NCBI RefSeq assembly: GCF_016808095.1
Contig: NC_068980.1
Span: 5,986,501-6,050,500, forward strand
Direction: 5' to 3'
DNA length: 64,000 nt
DNA from: Vigna angularis
Taxonomy: Eukaryota; Streptophyta; Magnoliopsida; Fabales; Fabaceae
A program made the translations under genes and the position numbers. Each line of letters starts with the position of its first letter. Position 1 is the first letter of the stretch. Positions 33,578 to 45,950 of this stretch are shown here, one piece after another. The notes under the pieces are model-generated. The model was not told the origin of the DNA, made no database searches, and saw only the letters and a list, made by a program, of their open reading frames with translations.

Positions 33578-36500
33578 TCACCTTAATTTTTATCTACTAT
33601 CAAAGTAAAAAAACACTGTCCATAAATTAATTTTGGTTGTGGAATTGTAATATCTGTTATCAACAAGCGGCTGCTGTTGAACTGTTTGAGATATTCTTTT
33701 GTTCTATCTTTGTCAGTGAATTATATAGCTTGTGCTCATAGAATTTGTTTAGCTGACAATTCCTTTGTGTGAACTGTTCCAAAGTCAAATGAGGTGTTCT
33801 GTTACATTACATGGTATGTTGCGTATGTTTTCCAAAAGTATTAAAAAATAAATTTAAATTTAACTTAATTTCACAAAATTAACAAGAAAGAGATTTACGG
33901 GAACACAAACACAGATAAAATAAGCACGATCATATAAAAAATTAACACTACTTTCTATCCAAAATCTTAACCTAATAGATTAATAGGTCTTTTACTTTGT
34001 TCTATTTGATCGTTTTTATCCAAAGTTAGGAGTTAAATATAGGATTTTAGATATTATTAAAAATATCTTTTTTCTATTTGCAACTGTAACGGTGCCTCTT
34101 TGTTGGACTAGAATGAATTTATGTTGAAAATTCAACAATAAAGTCATAAAAATTGGTCTGGAGGTGGCTGTTGGTGATGGCCCAATAGTGCTGAAATAGG
34201 GTTCTTACATCAGCATGGTTCAATTGGGATGAGTTTCACAGAGCGAATTTGGATAGGAAATTGATGGAATTAGAAACAGAATTTAATACAACTTCAGACA
34301 GCTTGGGACATTTAATAAGAAACATAATGATAATGTGTGCGACATTTAATAGGTATATCCATCAGCCTGTGCTATAAAAATCTGATAAAAAATTCTACAC
34401 TATTGTATCATGAAAAAACTAAAAAACACTACTGTCTTTTATGGAATGGTTGATTCATATTGTTGAATTAATATTTGTACATGTTTTTTGCAGGGGACAG
34501 ATTCAAGGCAAACCCTAAGTTTTTTGTACACAGCAATGGGACCAATTATACCTTTTTCTAATTTTTTTTAGCTTAATCCATTCATATGTTTTTTTTTTCT
34601 TTTACAGTAAGCAACAGTCAAAGGTATAGGCCAGAATTAGATTCATGGAATACAGTGATTTTTTTGACAGAAAGTTGATACAGAATAAAATATCTTGGTT
34701 TTTTGACGGAATAAAGTAATCTTTTAGATGCACGTTATGAATTTATTCTGTTTATTAGTTGGCAAATTTAGTAACGTTGATTTACTAATATAACCGTTTA
34801 TTGCAGTTTTCTTTTATAGTTTTAAACTTATTTAATAACGACAAAGCTGAATAGATACAGAAAATTAGACGTGTAAGAAACCAGAAAGAGAACCTACGAA
34901 GAAAAGATTTATAAGAAAAACGCGGAATCGCTTATTTATTTTCTTATTGTCTTCTTAGCTGCAGACATAACAAATAAAATATATTTTCATTCGAGGAAAA
35001 ATTATATTTTGTATTTGTCAAATTACACGTGAAGTGTAATTAATGGAATTCGTGTAATCTTGTTTATAAAAAGTTCTGTAATTTTTATACTTTTTTACTT
35101 AAGATATAACAATATTATATGTTTAAATAACATAAAAAAAAGTGAATACAACTTTACTAAAAGAATTGAATTTATTTATTAAAGATATAAAATATTATAA
35201 AAAGATTAAATTTATTTATTAAAGTTATAAAATAGTATAAGCTCTATTTTCGTTGAAAATATAAAATAAATAATGTTTATTTTAAATTTATAACACATTT
35301 TAGATAATGAAATAAAGGTAACATTTTTATTATTGTAAATTAAAATTTTCAATTCTAGTATTTGGAAAGATGTTTATTATTCTTAAATTGTGATAGTAAC
35401 CCATAAAAATTATTGGTAAATTATATATTTTTTTATCTTTTATCATTTATAATTTGTTTCTAGATTTTACAATTTCTTTATTAGTTTTAATTTCCTATAT
35501 TCTGTTTGTTATTATTTTAAGTCGTTCCCATTAAGTACTACCAGAGAATAAAAATATAAAAATAGGGTCATATTTTTTTTCTTCTTTATTAATACATTAG
35601 ATGATTTATTATAAACAACTTAAAAGAGTTAGTTTAAATTTGTTTTGCACGCTTTGCTTTTGATGAAATTCTTTACTTTGAAGCATTAATTGAATGGTGG
35701 GCCTCCCACTCTTAAAATTGTTTCGGGCTTTGCGTTAGAAAATAATAATAATAATAATATGAATATGAAATTTTAGGTCCACTTAGAGAAAATGAAAGTT
35801 TACCAGAATGATTGCTTTACTTTAATATATTGAATGATTGGGCTTTTGGAGGCGTAGATATGAAGTTTAAGCTATCATATGATAATATATACAGAAAATG
35901 AAAATTAAATTAGAGATTACATAACTGCAAGATCTTTGATTATACTTGTGTTGCACAGATTATGATGAATGACAACAAAGCTAATAATGGCCTCAACAAT
36001 GTCAACCGAGGAATGCATTATTTGGAAGACAGATTTTAACTGCAATGGTTAATTGAAAAACACTGATTAAGACAACTATTAGACATATAGAAAACAAAAG
36101 AAGAATTTTGATGAAAATGAAAATATCTCCATCTCAATTGAACTTATATTTTTTCATATTCATTAAGTCTTTATCTTTTTTCTTTTATTTTCAATTATAA
36201 TTTTAGTTGTAATTTATTTCCACCGTTCGATCCATTCTAGATTTTGTTTTGATTATCTTTCTTCCTTTTGTTTTTAGAATCATTTACTCACATTTTTAAT
36301 GTCATATAAATGCACTAAAATAAGGGATGACATATTTTTATTCTTTAAACTTCTTATCATAATTCTTTTCTCTTTAATTCTCCCTCTCTCATTTAAACCA
36401 TATGTCAATAAAATATCTTCTACATATCGAATCACAATTTTTCCCAGCGAGTTGTGAACATTTTTGAATGACTTACAAGTTCTAACATCACTTTGTATCT

Positions 36501-36712
36501 ATTTACCAAAATATCACATTTTTTTCTTATTTTTATTTTTCACTGTCAAGTTGAAAATTTTAAATATTAACTTATATTAAAAATATTCACTTAATTTGTA
36601 CATTAAAAATTGTATATTCACAATTCTTCGTATATTAAACATATTTACTTGTATGTTCTAGACAGACTTATATTTTCTATTACCTTTTTAATATAGTTGT
36701 ATTTTTTTTATA

Positions 36713-36732
36713 AAACTCTCTCTCTCTCTCTC

Positions 36733-36784
<52 letters not shown>

Positions 36785-36800
36785 TAAATAAATAAATAAA
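36713..36800. repeat. Compound microsatellite (TC)n(TA)n(AAAT)n
   Basis: (CT)n at about 36715-36733, (TA)n at 36737-36773, then AAAT units to 36800. Confidence 0.95.
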
Positions 36801-36859
36801 TTTGTAAATAGGAAACAAAACTCATCCCAATTCGTTGGGTAGCTTATTTAGTTATATAC

Positions 36860-36989
36860 GTGCGAATGATTGAATTAAAATAATAAAATCAAATGATGAT
36901 ATTAGTGAACAAATTCTATCATCAGTGCGAATGATTGAATTAAAATAATAAAATCAAATGATGATATTAGTGAACAAATTCTATCATCA
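36860..36989. repeat. Exact 65-bp tandem duplication
   Basis: 36860-36924 and 36925-36989 appear identical, starting GTGCGAATGATTGAATT and ending CTATCATCA. Identity suggests a recent replication-slippage event. Confidence 0.9.
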
Positions 36990-37717
36990 GTCTATGTAAT
37001 TGATTATTACATCCACCACAATAGTCTATAATCAAATCCCACCATTGATTTATACAATTTAATAAAAATATTGATGTCATACAATAGGCTTTCTTTTCCA
37101 TTTTTTTAATAATGAACATTCTTAATACCACACGCAAGTTGGAAAAACATTATGTTGATGATATTTGGTGAAAGAGTAGAGATAATAATTTTGTTATTTG
37201 TCTTTTTTCTATTATAAAATCTATCTGCCCACTATGATATTCATGTATATATATGTAAGCATCACGTATAGTTTTGACCCAATATCCGTGTCTTCTTCTC
37301 AGTCAGAACGGATGGCAATAACGTAGAAGTTAGTGTTTTTGCTTTGATTTTTTGCTTCTTTTTATTGCACACAATTCATAAAATGTCATAGTATTATTCT
37401 TTCATCATTCTTATTGATAAATACTGAAACAAAGTACGGGTACATAGCACAGATCATCCCATAGTCATGTACAACTCTTACATAATGTTTACAATCAAAA
37501 GCAATAGAAAAAAAAAGTTTAAATACATTATTCTCTCTCTAAATGTAAATGAATGAGGTATATATGCAATGCTGTTCACGAAAGTGTGTTTCTCTAGCAT
37601 TGTCGGAAGACAAAAGAATATAACGAATTAAAAGTTTCTTCACAATATAAAACAATCAATTGAATGTAGCACCAAAGAACTTGGAATTCTCTACGAGATG
37701 AGCATCATCACTGCTCA

Positions 37718-39256
37718 TCAATCATAAGATACAAGGAAAGGAAGAACCATGGTCATGAAGGCATCGTATGAAAGTGTAGCTGAACCAGTATAACGTGTGT
37801 CCTTCTCCTTGAATTTATCAGTGAGACCCTGAAAGTGAAACAAGTAATCAACACTTTAACAATGGAACATGTGAAAGTTGGTCTATAGAGTCAAAATCTC
37901 GTTGAGTTTTACCTTAATAATCATCCCACACCTGCATACAACAAAAAACAGAACATTAGATATATAATGGCATTGTCATTTTCAAATACAACAAAAGCTA
38001 ATCTAGCCCTCATTTGAAAGATTTCAGGAGATCAATTTGGTGCTCCAAACAATAGCGACAGCAATATTGTCCTCAAATCATCGTTTTATCATTGCATGAC
38101 AATTCTTTGGTGCAAGAATATAAAAACACCATTCGAGGACAAGATTGATGTAATACCATTTCGTGGACCAAATTAACGATCCAAAAGTCTTTCAGTGACC
38201 AAAACGATAAAATTTAGTGTCTTCAATGACCCAGATAAAGTTAACTTACTCGACAAAATTGTCAAAACAAAGCTCAACCCTTCTTCCACTTCCATCACCA
38301 TACTTGGAAAGCAGAAGTTGTAGAACTGAGCCAGGCACAGCATAACCAATACCATACAGAGCATCTCTTAGTTCTAATGGATCAATTTTCCCACTCCTGT
38401 CTTTATCATATCTCTCGAATATGCCCTGCAAAATCGAAGTAGCACATTCAAAGACAATTACATGGATGAAGATCAATTATAAAACACAATTTGTTCAAAA
38501 TTTTTGGTAGTAAAAGCGAAGACACCATCAAAACTATTCAGTATAAAGCTCATGATTTGATGGAGTACTAGTCAGCATAAATCGACCCATCAGGTAAAAG
38601 CATAAAACAGTATTATCTAGTTAAAACCACTCAATTAGCTCATGACTTAAACACAAATTTCAAACTTAAGGCGATTCATAACCTAGCATAACATGAACCG
38701 TGCTTATCTTGAGAAAGAAAAGAGTATGAGAAGAAATGAAAAAGAGACTCACTCGCCATTGACCAAGGCAACTCCAGAGTGCTGCAAATTCCTTTGGTCC
38801 TGCGAAAAGGCACAAGCGATAGCCAATTGATATCAACACAACGAAAATCCCAAGAACGGAAAACAGTAAAAAAAAAATAGAATGGAAGAGAAGTTAGCTA
38901 CCAACTGCGAGGGGTTGGTGTGGATTCTTAAAGAGGAACATAAGGAGACGAATGGTCCTGAGATTAAAACGGTGAAATCCAGAAGAGAGAGCTTGTTGCA
39001 GTTCGCGCTCATCGATGAAGCCACTCCGATCCCTGTCCACCATCTGAAAGCTGGTTATCACATCCTGGGGTGTCCCTGGTGGAAAACTTGGATACCCAGA
39101 TGAAGAAACGTTGGAATAGCTGTAATTGGAGGAAGAATTTGAAGGCGGAGGAACATTGGAAGTAGAAGTCTGATAGTAACTTGAATATGGAGGTTGTTGA
39201 GGAGCAGATGGAGCGTACTGAGATTGAGGTCGGTATCCACCGTAGGAAGAAGACAT
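37718..39256 (-). CDS. Penta-EF-hand calcium-binding protein, CML49/50-like
   Basis: Five exons on the minus strand, 39256-38902, 38799-38753, 38425-38250, 37931-37913 and 37828-37718, join in phase to 235 residues. The first 60 residues are a Tyr/Ser/Pro/Gln-rich disordered head (MSSSYGGYRPQSQYAPSAP). EF-hand 1 is DRDRSGFIDERE (about 74-85) and EF-hand 2 is DKDRSGKIDPLE (about 141-152), both with canonical D-x-D-x-S/G-x-I-D spacing. Later hands (KYGDGSGRRVE.CFDNFVE, KEKDTRYTG) are degenerate, as in ALG-2/sorcin-type proteins. It probably binds Ca2+ and translocates to membranes or partners; its physiological role is not shown by sequence. The 19-bp exon 4 is unusually small but necessary: it encodes CGMIIK in phase. 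A (GA)n tract lies in the 5' leader. Confidence 0.93.
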
Positions 39257-39303
39257 GACTACTTAGAATGAACCTTAGTTTGGATTAAGTTACAGAATCA
39301 CGC

Positions 39304-39309
<6 letters not shown>

Positions 39310-39344
<35 letters not shown>
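39310..39344. repeat. (GA)n microsatellite in 5' leader
   Basis: About 17 GA units, located 55-90 bp upstream of the CML49/50-like ATG, so (TC)n on the sense strand. CT-rich leaders of this type are common in plant genes. Confidence 0.9.
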
Positions 39345-39348
<4 letters not shown>

Positions 39349-40520
39349 TCAGATAACGGTAGTTTGTAATTTGGAAAATTGAATCTTGAGGAACACATGG
39401 TGATTTGAAAGTAATGTAGTTATAGGATTTGACGTAACGAGAGAAATCCAGACACGCCACGACAGCGTTGTTTGAAAAGACGTGGTCAATATCGGTAGTC
39501 CATACCGTGTTCGTGTCACCAATAATTATCCTTAACCAACGTACTTATAACAAATTTGATTAATGATAACAGATTTTTTATTAAAATACAAAAATAAATT
39601 AAGTTCTTTAACGCTCTTTTTCTGTTTTAAATTTATTGTAGTTAATTTTTGGAAAATTTTGTAAACTAGTGTTTCCGTTTTTTAATAAATATTAACTATT
39701 TTAAATAAATTACATTAATGTTGTGTTGTCGTAGAGGTGTTTGTTTACTGTAGAAGGTCAGATGTTAGGAAAGTTGATTTAATCTGTAGCATGTTTATTA
39801 GTATTTAATCGGACTCCAAAACTTTAAACTGTAATTAAGGGACAAAGATAATATTTTTTTAATATACTCTTGTATAACTTTAATACTTCTTTCACATCAA
39901 TTAAAGTAAGGACAATTTTTCTTGTATGACTTGCATTAGTTTTCAACAAATTTTACAATTATTTTGGTTATTAAAAAAATATTTTTGTATTTATAACAAA
40001 TTTAAAAGATAAAATAATAAACATAAAATGTATGTAAAATTTGATTAGGAGTAAAAGTAATAATATTTTTAAAACAATTATGAAATTATAATATACAATC
40101 ATATACATATTTTAATTTACAAATTGATTTTGTAAAACCCAATTAGAACTAAAACTTTTTCTAGACATTGTGCATTTGTATTTAAGTTACTTATGTGTGA
40201 CTTTCCAAATAGAGAGATTTTTTTCTTTCATATTGTTTTTTTCAAGTAATTTGATGAGAGACAAGAAAAAAGAGAGGAGATAATGTGTTAGGGAAAAATG
40301 AAAAGCGAAAAGGAGTACTAAAATGGTAATGTAAAATATATGATAAAAATTTAAACTTAAGCATAAGTTTAAATTTTTAGAAAACAAAGTAGATTTAATA
40401 TATATTATATTTATATAACTTTACAATTAGGAAAATTAACAACTAGGTGACTCCAATTGGGTCTAAGGTGGGCTTAATTGTTTTATGGGTTTGATTGACA
40501 TTTTTCATAACTGGATGCTA
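39345..40520. other. Promoter side of EF-hand gene, then AT-rich spacer
   Basis: 39345-39530 includes GC-richer promoter-like sequence with an ACGTGG-type word. After that no gene or repeat is recognised. Confidence 0.45.
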
Positions 40521-40536
40521 CTTTCTGCACCACACT

Positions 40537-41242
40537 TTTTTCTTCCTGCACCTCTGTAATATTTTAAAATCCATTCTATCCCTTAACAAAATAATATTAA
40601 AAGCCCTAAATATTGTTCTCCTTTTTCTTCCATGAGCGTCATACCTCCCCATCTCCAAATCACAATTGTTTGAAACTATTAAAAATTTTGTAATAATAGG
40701 AATGTAAAAATGGTGGTACAAGCATTTCGAATTCATTATTCCAGAAAATATCTATGTTTTATATTGAAATTAATGTTCTAGAAGGCATTTCCGAAACATC
40801 CCGTTTCGGAACTTTTTTGTATTACAGAATGATTTTTCCTGAAAATATTTCTAGATAAAAAATACATTTCAGATTCAAAAATACATTCTAGAATATGAAA
40901 AAAAAAATCGGAATAGTGTTACGAAAGTTATTTCCAGACCTAAAAATAAATTTTGGAACATCTATTTTGGAATTCTTTTTACATTTTGTAATAAATGTTC
41001 AGAGAAAAAAAATATTTTAGAAGACATTTCCAAATCAGAAAATATCTTTTGAAACACTTATTTTTGAAATTTTTTTACTTATAGTCCAGATTAAATATTT
41101 TGAAAGGTATTTTTGGGATCCAAAAATATCTTTTGGAACGTTTAATCTAAAAAATATTAAAAGTAAAGAGGTTTATGGATTTTTATTATATTTTTAATTA
41201 AAGAGTGTGGGATTACCATTTTTTGGGGTGCAGGAAGAAAAA
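40537..41242. mobile_element. Transposon-like element with 16-bp inverted ends
   Basis: TTTTTCTTCCTGCACC at 40537-40552 is perfectly inverted as GGTGCAGGAAGAAAAA at 41227-41242. The interior (40730-41160) is filled with diverged repeats of words such as TTTTGGAA and CATTTCCGAAACA in both orientations. No coding capacity. The actual element may extend a few bases past these ends; no target duplication was defined. Confidence 0.5.
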
Positions 41243-41249
41243 CTGAAGA

Positions 41250-44200
41250 AGCGCCCTTCTTAACCTAATGGCAAAGGCCGAAAGCACAACGTTCAGAAAA
41301 AAAGCAGCATCGTCTTCTCAAATATGGTGTAAATGGTTTATCCAAGATTCCAAATTAGGTCATATTGAAAATAATTCATCTAACTAAGTGCGTGTTTTGT
41401 CTGATTTTTAAATTCTCATGAGATGAAACTATTTAAAATAATTTCAACTTTTACTGTAGATAAAAAAAAAACTGTATTTGACCTAATTCATTCCAAATAT
41501 ATACTAAAATTTGACAAGAGTTTATCTAGACATACTTTTAAGAGAAAAACATAAAATAAAATTGGATTTTTCTTTGAACTGAAATTAAGTCTATATTTTT
41601 TCTAATTTTTAAATTTATATATGAATTAATTTTAACTTATAAAATATATTTTATTTTTTCTTAAAGTTACTTAAAAATATTCATCCAAACAAATTCTAAT
41701 GGAGTTACGGATTTTAGTATTTAAAGTGTAAGATTTAATCCAATTTCACTTTTACAACAAAATTAAATTATTTTTATTATTATCATTTTTTTTATTATCA
41801 TTTTCTTTTCGATCAATCATAAGTCAGCACAAACTATGTTCACCCAAACCCTATTTTACTTAATGTGCCTAATTGACAACATTTATTCTGGCCAAAACTA
41901 AATTCGATTATAACCAAAATAAATTATTTCAACTTTTTTTCGTTTCTTTCCAAGTGTGATTTATTTACTTTTTAAATGTATTTTCTTTTATTTTAATAAA
42001 ATATTGATAAGGTTTTCTATTTTTAATTTTTTAATAGCGATACTTTAACACATATAAAATTTTTACATTTATTTAACACTATCATTTATTACGTTTTATT
42101 TTCTTATTTCTTAAAAAAATACAAAAATCTTTTTATGATTATTTACTTTGTACTGTCAAATAAATGGAAAACTTATCATTACTTTTAATTTTTAGATTTA
42201 GTAATATAATATATCAAAATAACATAAAATATATAAAAAAAAACTAATCAGTTTTTTCTTTCCAAATACACAATATAAAAATAAATTTATTGATGGTATA
42301 TTAATATATTTGTCACTGACCAATCTTTCTTATAAATGAAAATATGTAATTATAAAATAAAATTGTTATGTAATATTTTTATTTAAGTAATATTTCATAA
42401 ATAAAAAAGTAATCATTATTTTAAAACTAACGTACATATTTAAGCCAATTATTTGATATTAATTTAAAATTATATAAGAATTAAAAAAAAGTAACGATTA
42501 TTCTTTTTTACGTTATACACAATTTTTTATGTTTATAATTATTAGAAAAATTATTTTAAAGCGATTTAATATTATAATATTCAAACTAATATATAAAAAA
42601 ATTAAAAGCTTTAAAATAATTACTGTCTTTTAATAAAAACAAAATTTTAAAAGAAATTTATTGGATGAAAAAGAAAATAATATATATATACATTTAAATA
42701 TTTCATTCATACTAAATAATAAATATATTATTTAACTGAATTACATATAAAATTTTCATTTATTTAATTAATATTATTAGTATATTTTAGTCTTAAATTT
42801 ATAATATCCAATTTTAATAACATAAAACCATTGAAATAAAAGTTACAAAGATGATAATTACCAAGGGAAACTATAGATTTCAGAAGAAGAAGATTCTACA
42901 TCTAGAAAACAAAAATCTATTTATGTTGCTGCTTCACCTCAACCTCGCGCTGAAACAACTCGAAAGATGTCTCCCTAAGCTTACACTATTAAGGTGGTTA
43001 TTGCAAAAGAAAAAACACAGATAGACAGACAAAGACAAAAGCAAGGGTAAACTAATGCTAAAATAGTTCAACATAGTAATATAAAGTTTCATCATATATT
43101 ACACTTCACACATAAGAAAACATTCATTCTAATCATACCATAGACTTAGACTTGACCATCCAGATATAATATGAAATGTCGAGTTATAAAGGTTTCTGCA
43201 CATGTATGATGGAACAGTTGACCCACTCAAAGTTACCAGACAAGATTAGTCCGTTAAAACGCCTTTTGCCAACTAGAGAAAGGTCCTTAGGCTACAGCCT
43301 CCTACTATTCTCACGACATGACTCATCACTCTCTAATTGAGCATGAATGATCATTAGAATGTTAGGATAAACACCAACTTAACTTCGTCCATTCATACTA
43401 ACAATACTTGAAACCACCAATAAGAATTTTCTTCTTAGAAACTTTTTCCAATCATACTTTAATTAGATACATAATCTCAAGAATAAATCATCATGTATTT
43501 CAATTCATATTATAAATCAATTCATACTTCAAGATAAGTATTATAAATCAATCATTCAAATAATCATATACATTGAACACACCTTAAGAAATATATAAAA
43601 AAATTCAGTTGAAAATCTGATATTTTCGCTCAACTACCAAATCTATTCGCTTAGCTAAAAGTGTCTGTCAGCCCACTCGTTTAGCCACCATGACTCGCTC
43701 TGCAAATACAGAACAGTGAGTTCTGCTCACTCAATGGCTACACTCGCTCAACGAAAGTGCATAATTATGTAGCACCAAAACTGCATAATTTGCACCCTTA
43801 ACAACCCCCCCCCCCCCCGTAACCTATCCTAAACACTTTTACCTACTTCTAATATTCTTAGATTGGATTCTAAACTTCTGTAGACCTAAACAAATGTGTA
43901 TCATCCAACTTAAACTAGTTCTTAATTGTTTTACAATAAGATTTTTAACTTAAAAACAACTAAAACCTCACCTTAGAGACCAAAATTGAATTCTACAAGT
44001 GCTAGCTCATTTTTTATGAACTTAGGAACTTTAACAAGGTAGAAATTATTTACCAACACTCTCCAAAATGATCATTTTGACACAGAACCTAAAATTCAAA
44101 ATCTCACTAATTCAAATCCCCAAAATGAACTTAAGAACCCTCTAAAATCAACTTATTGACTACTCACACCTTATTCTATAGATTATTATCAACTAACAAC

Positions 44201-45900
44201 TCCAACAAGTCTTAATTGATTCCAAATTATCATATAAAACTAAGTTTTCTCTTTTTAACTCCTAATTCAAAATTTCACCTATCAACACCTTTATTTTAGA
44301 CCAAAAATAACTTGTAACTTAGTTTAGTTCATTCCTTATCAAATTTATATCAATTTGACACCACCAATATCCAACTAAAAAAATTCACAACCAAACTCAA
44401 GTCCAAAACAGAATCATTACATATACACAACCATCTTTCACAATACTAAACATCAAAACTTATTACAATAAAAAATCACAATTATACTAATATATACTCC
44501 TATTTTAAACTAATTCAACAAATATCTACAACCAATCTTGAATCATTCATATTATATAGAATAACAAGCAAAGTTACTAGCTTTCCTTACCTGTTAGAAA
44601 TTCCAACCAACTATAGAAAACTCTACTATGCTTTCTAAGTTTAAAGAGACCATAGAATACTCTTTTTGACAAATTGATCAAGTAAACTTGAAGATATCAT
44701 CACGGAGATCACACAAATTGTCTCCGATCTTCAAAGAGATGAAAGGGTGCAAGAACCCTTAGAGAGAAGATAAATGACTCTAGAAAAGAAATTTCTAGAG
44801 AGATAATATATTTTAAATAATAAAACTCGTTTATAATGAAATTATTTATATTGAAACAATTTAATATTAAAATATTTCACCCTCATTATTTTTAATCCAC
44901 TATCACTTCTAGAATAATTTTTTAGGTTTTCACAAAATTAACTATAATTAGCTAAAAACATAATGATTTAAAACAAAGGATTGAAAATTTTATTTGTTTA
45001 TTTTATGGATACAATCTCATGCGTATTAATTACGTCTTTAGGTAATAAATACGCTTATCATTCATAATCTAAAAGAAGGATTTCAAGAAATTCTTCAAAT
45101 AGAAACCAAACATAATTATCTTTGGGGTACGAAATTAATATAATAATGACAAATACTTCTAACATGAAAAAAAAATGTGCTGTCTGTCATTCTATACATA
45201 AAACTGATAAAATAATCCCCAGAATTGAGGGGTGGGGATAGAACTAGGTCATCACAATATTCTTTTCTTCAATAACTTTTTTTAATAGGAAATTAAAGTC
45301 TAAATTCATGTCAACTAAATATTGGTAGGTAACATGTCACTACATTTATAAATAATATGAAATTTAAAATGATTAAAACTTATTTGTTATATATAAATTA
45401 GTATGTGATGAAAGAGAGCTGAAAATGGAAAATAGTGTTATATTACTGAACTGTAAAAGCTCATTCATTACTATGATATTCTTTTACAAGTTTTCAACAC
45501 ACACAAATTACAATTTTTTTACATTCGATATTAATTATCCTTCTTTATTTTTTTGTTATTTTTTTAAAAATAGAAAATTAACTTTTTCTTTACGTTCAAA
45601 ATGTAAATATTTATTATCCTACCGTTACTCTTCAGTTTATGTGGTTGTCTGTGATCTGTCTTTAGTTCTACTCTTGGTGTCCCTGTTGTTGTTGTCTTTC
45701 TCTCTCCACTCAGAGACATGACATATTGAGAAGCGTGACTACATGTTGAACGCTCCAAAACACGCAACATAAAAAAAAAACAAAGTTAATGATTCTCACG
45801 TCCCACATCCTACAAAGACTACTTACACTTTCCTTCAATCAAACTCCAACTCATAACTGTTAACCTTGGCATTTTCTGAAGGATCTGATCACAAAATCTT
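41250..45900. other. AT-rich intergenic region
   Basis: About 4.6 kb with no gene recognised. 41700-42850 is almost featureless A/T. 43030-44800 is somewhat richer in C with words such as CGCTCAAC (see repeat entry), a style seen in decayed legume retroelements. 45420-45720 has ORFs on both strands without family features. Confidence 0.45.
43640..43820. repeat. CGCTCAAC-like irregular repeats and C13 run
   Basis: Variants of CGCTCAAC/CGCTTAGC/CTCGTTTAGCC recur about six times between 43648 and 43758, followed by an unbroken run of 13 C at 43806-43818. This resembles non-coding parts of legume LTR elements, but no LTR or PBS was found. Confidence 0.35.
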
Positions 45901-45950
45901 TGTGCTTTCGTTTTTTATATTCCAAGTAAAGGCCTCTTTCATTGCCAGCC

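Larger units (their letters stand above)
32768..37300. other. Intergenic; one unassigned ORF, simple repeats
   Basis: About 4.5 kb. A 162-codon minus-strand ORF lies at 33089-33577 (separate entry). An exon-like line after an acceptor at 34493 (GTDSRQTLSFLYTAMGP...) is too short to assign. The remainder is very AT-rich, with (TC)n/(TA)n/(AAAT)n at 36713-36800 and a 65-bp duplication at 36860-36989. Confidence 0.5.
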
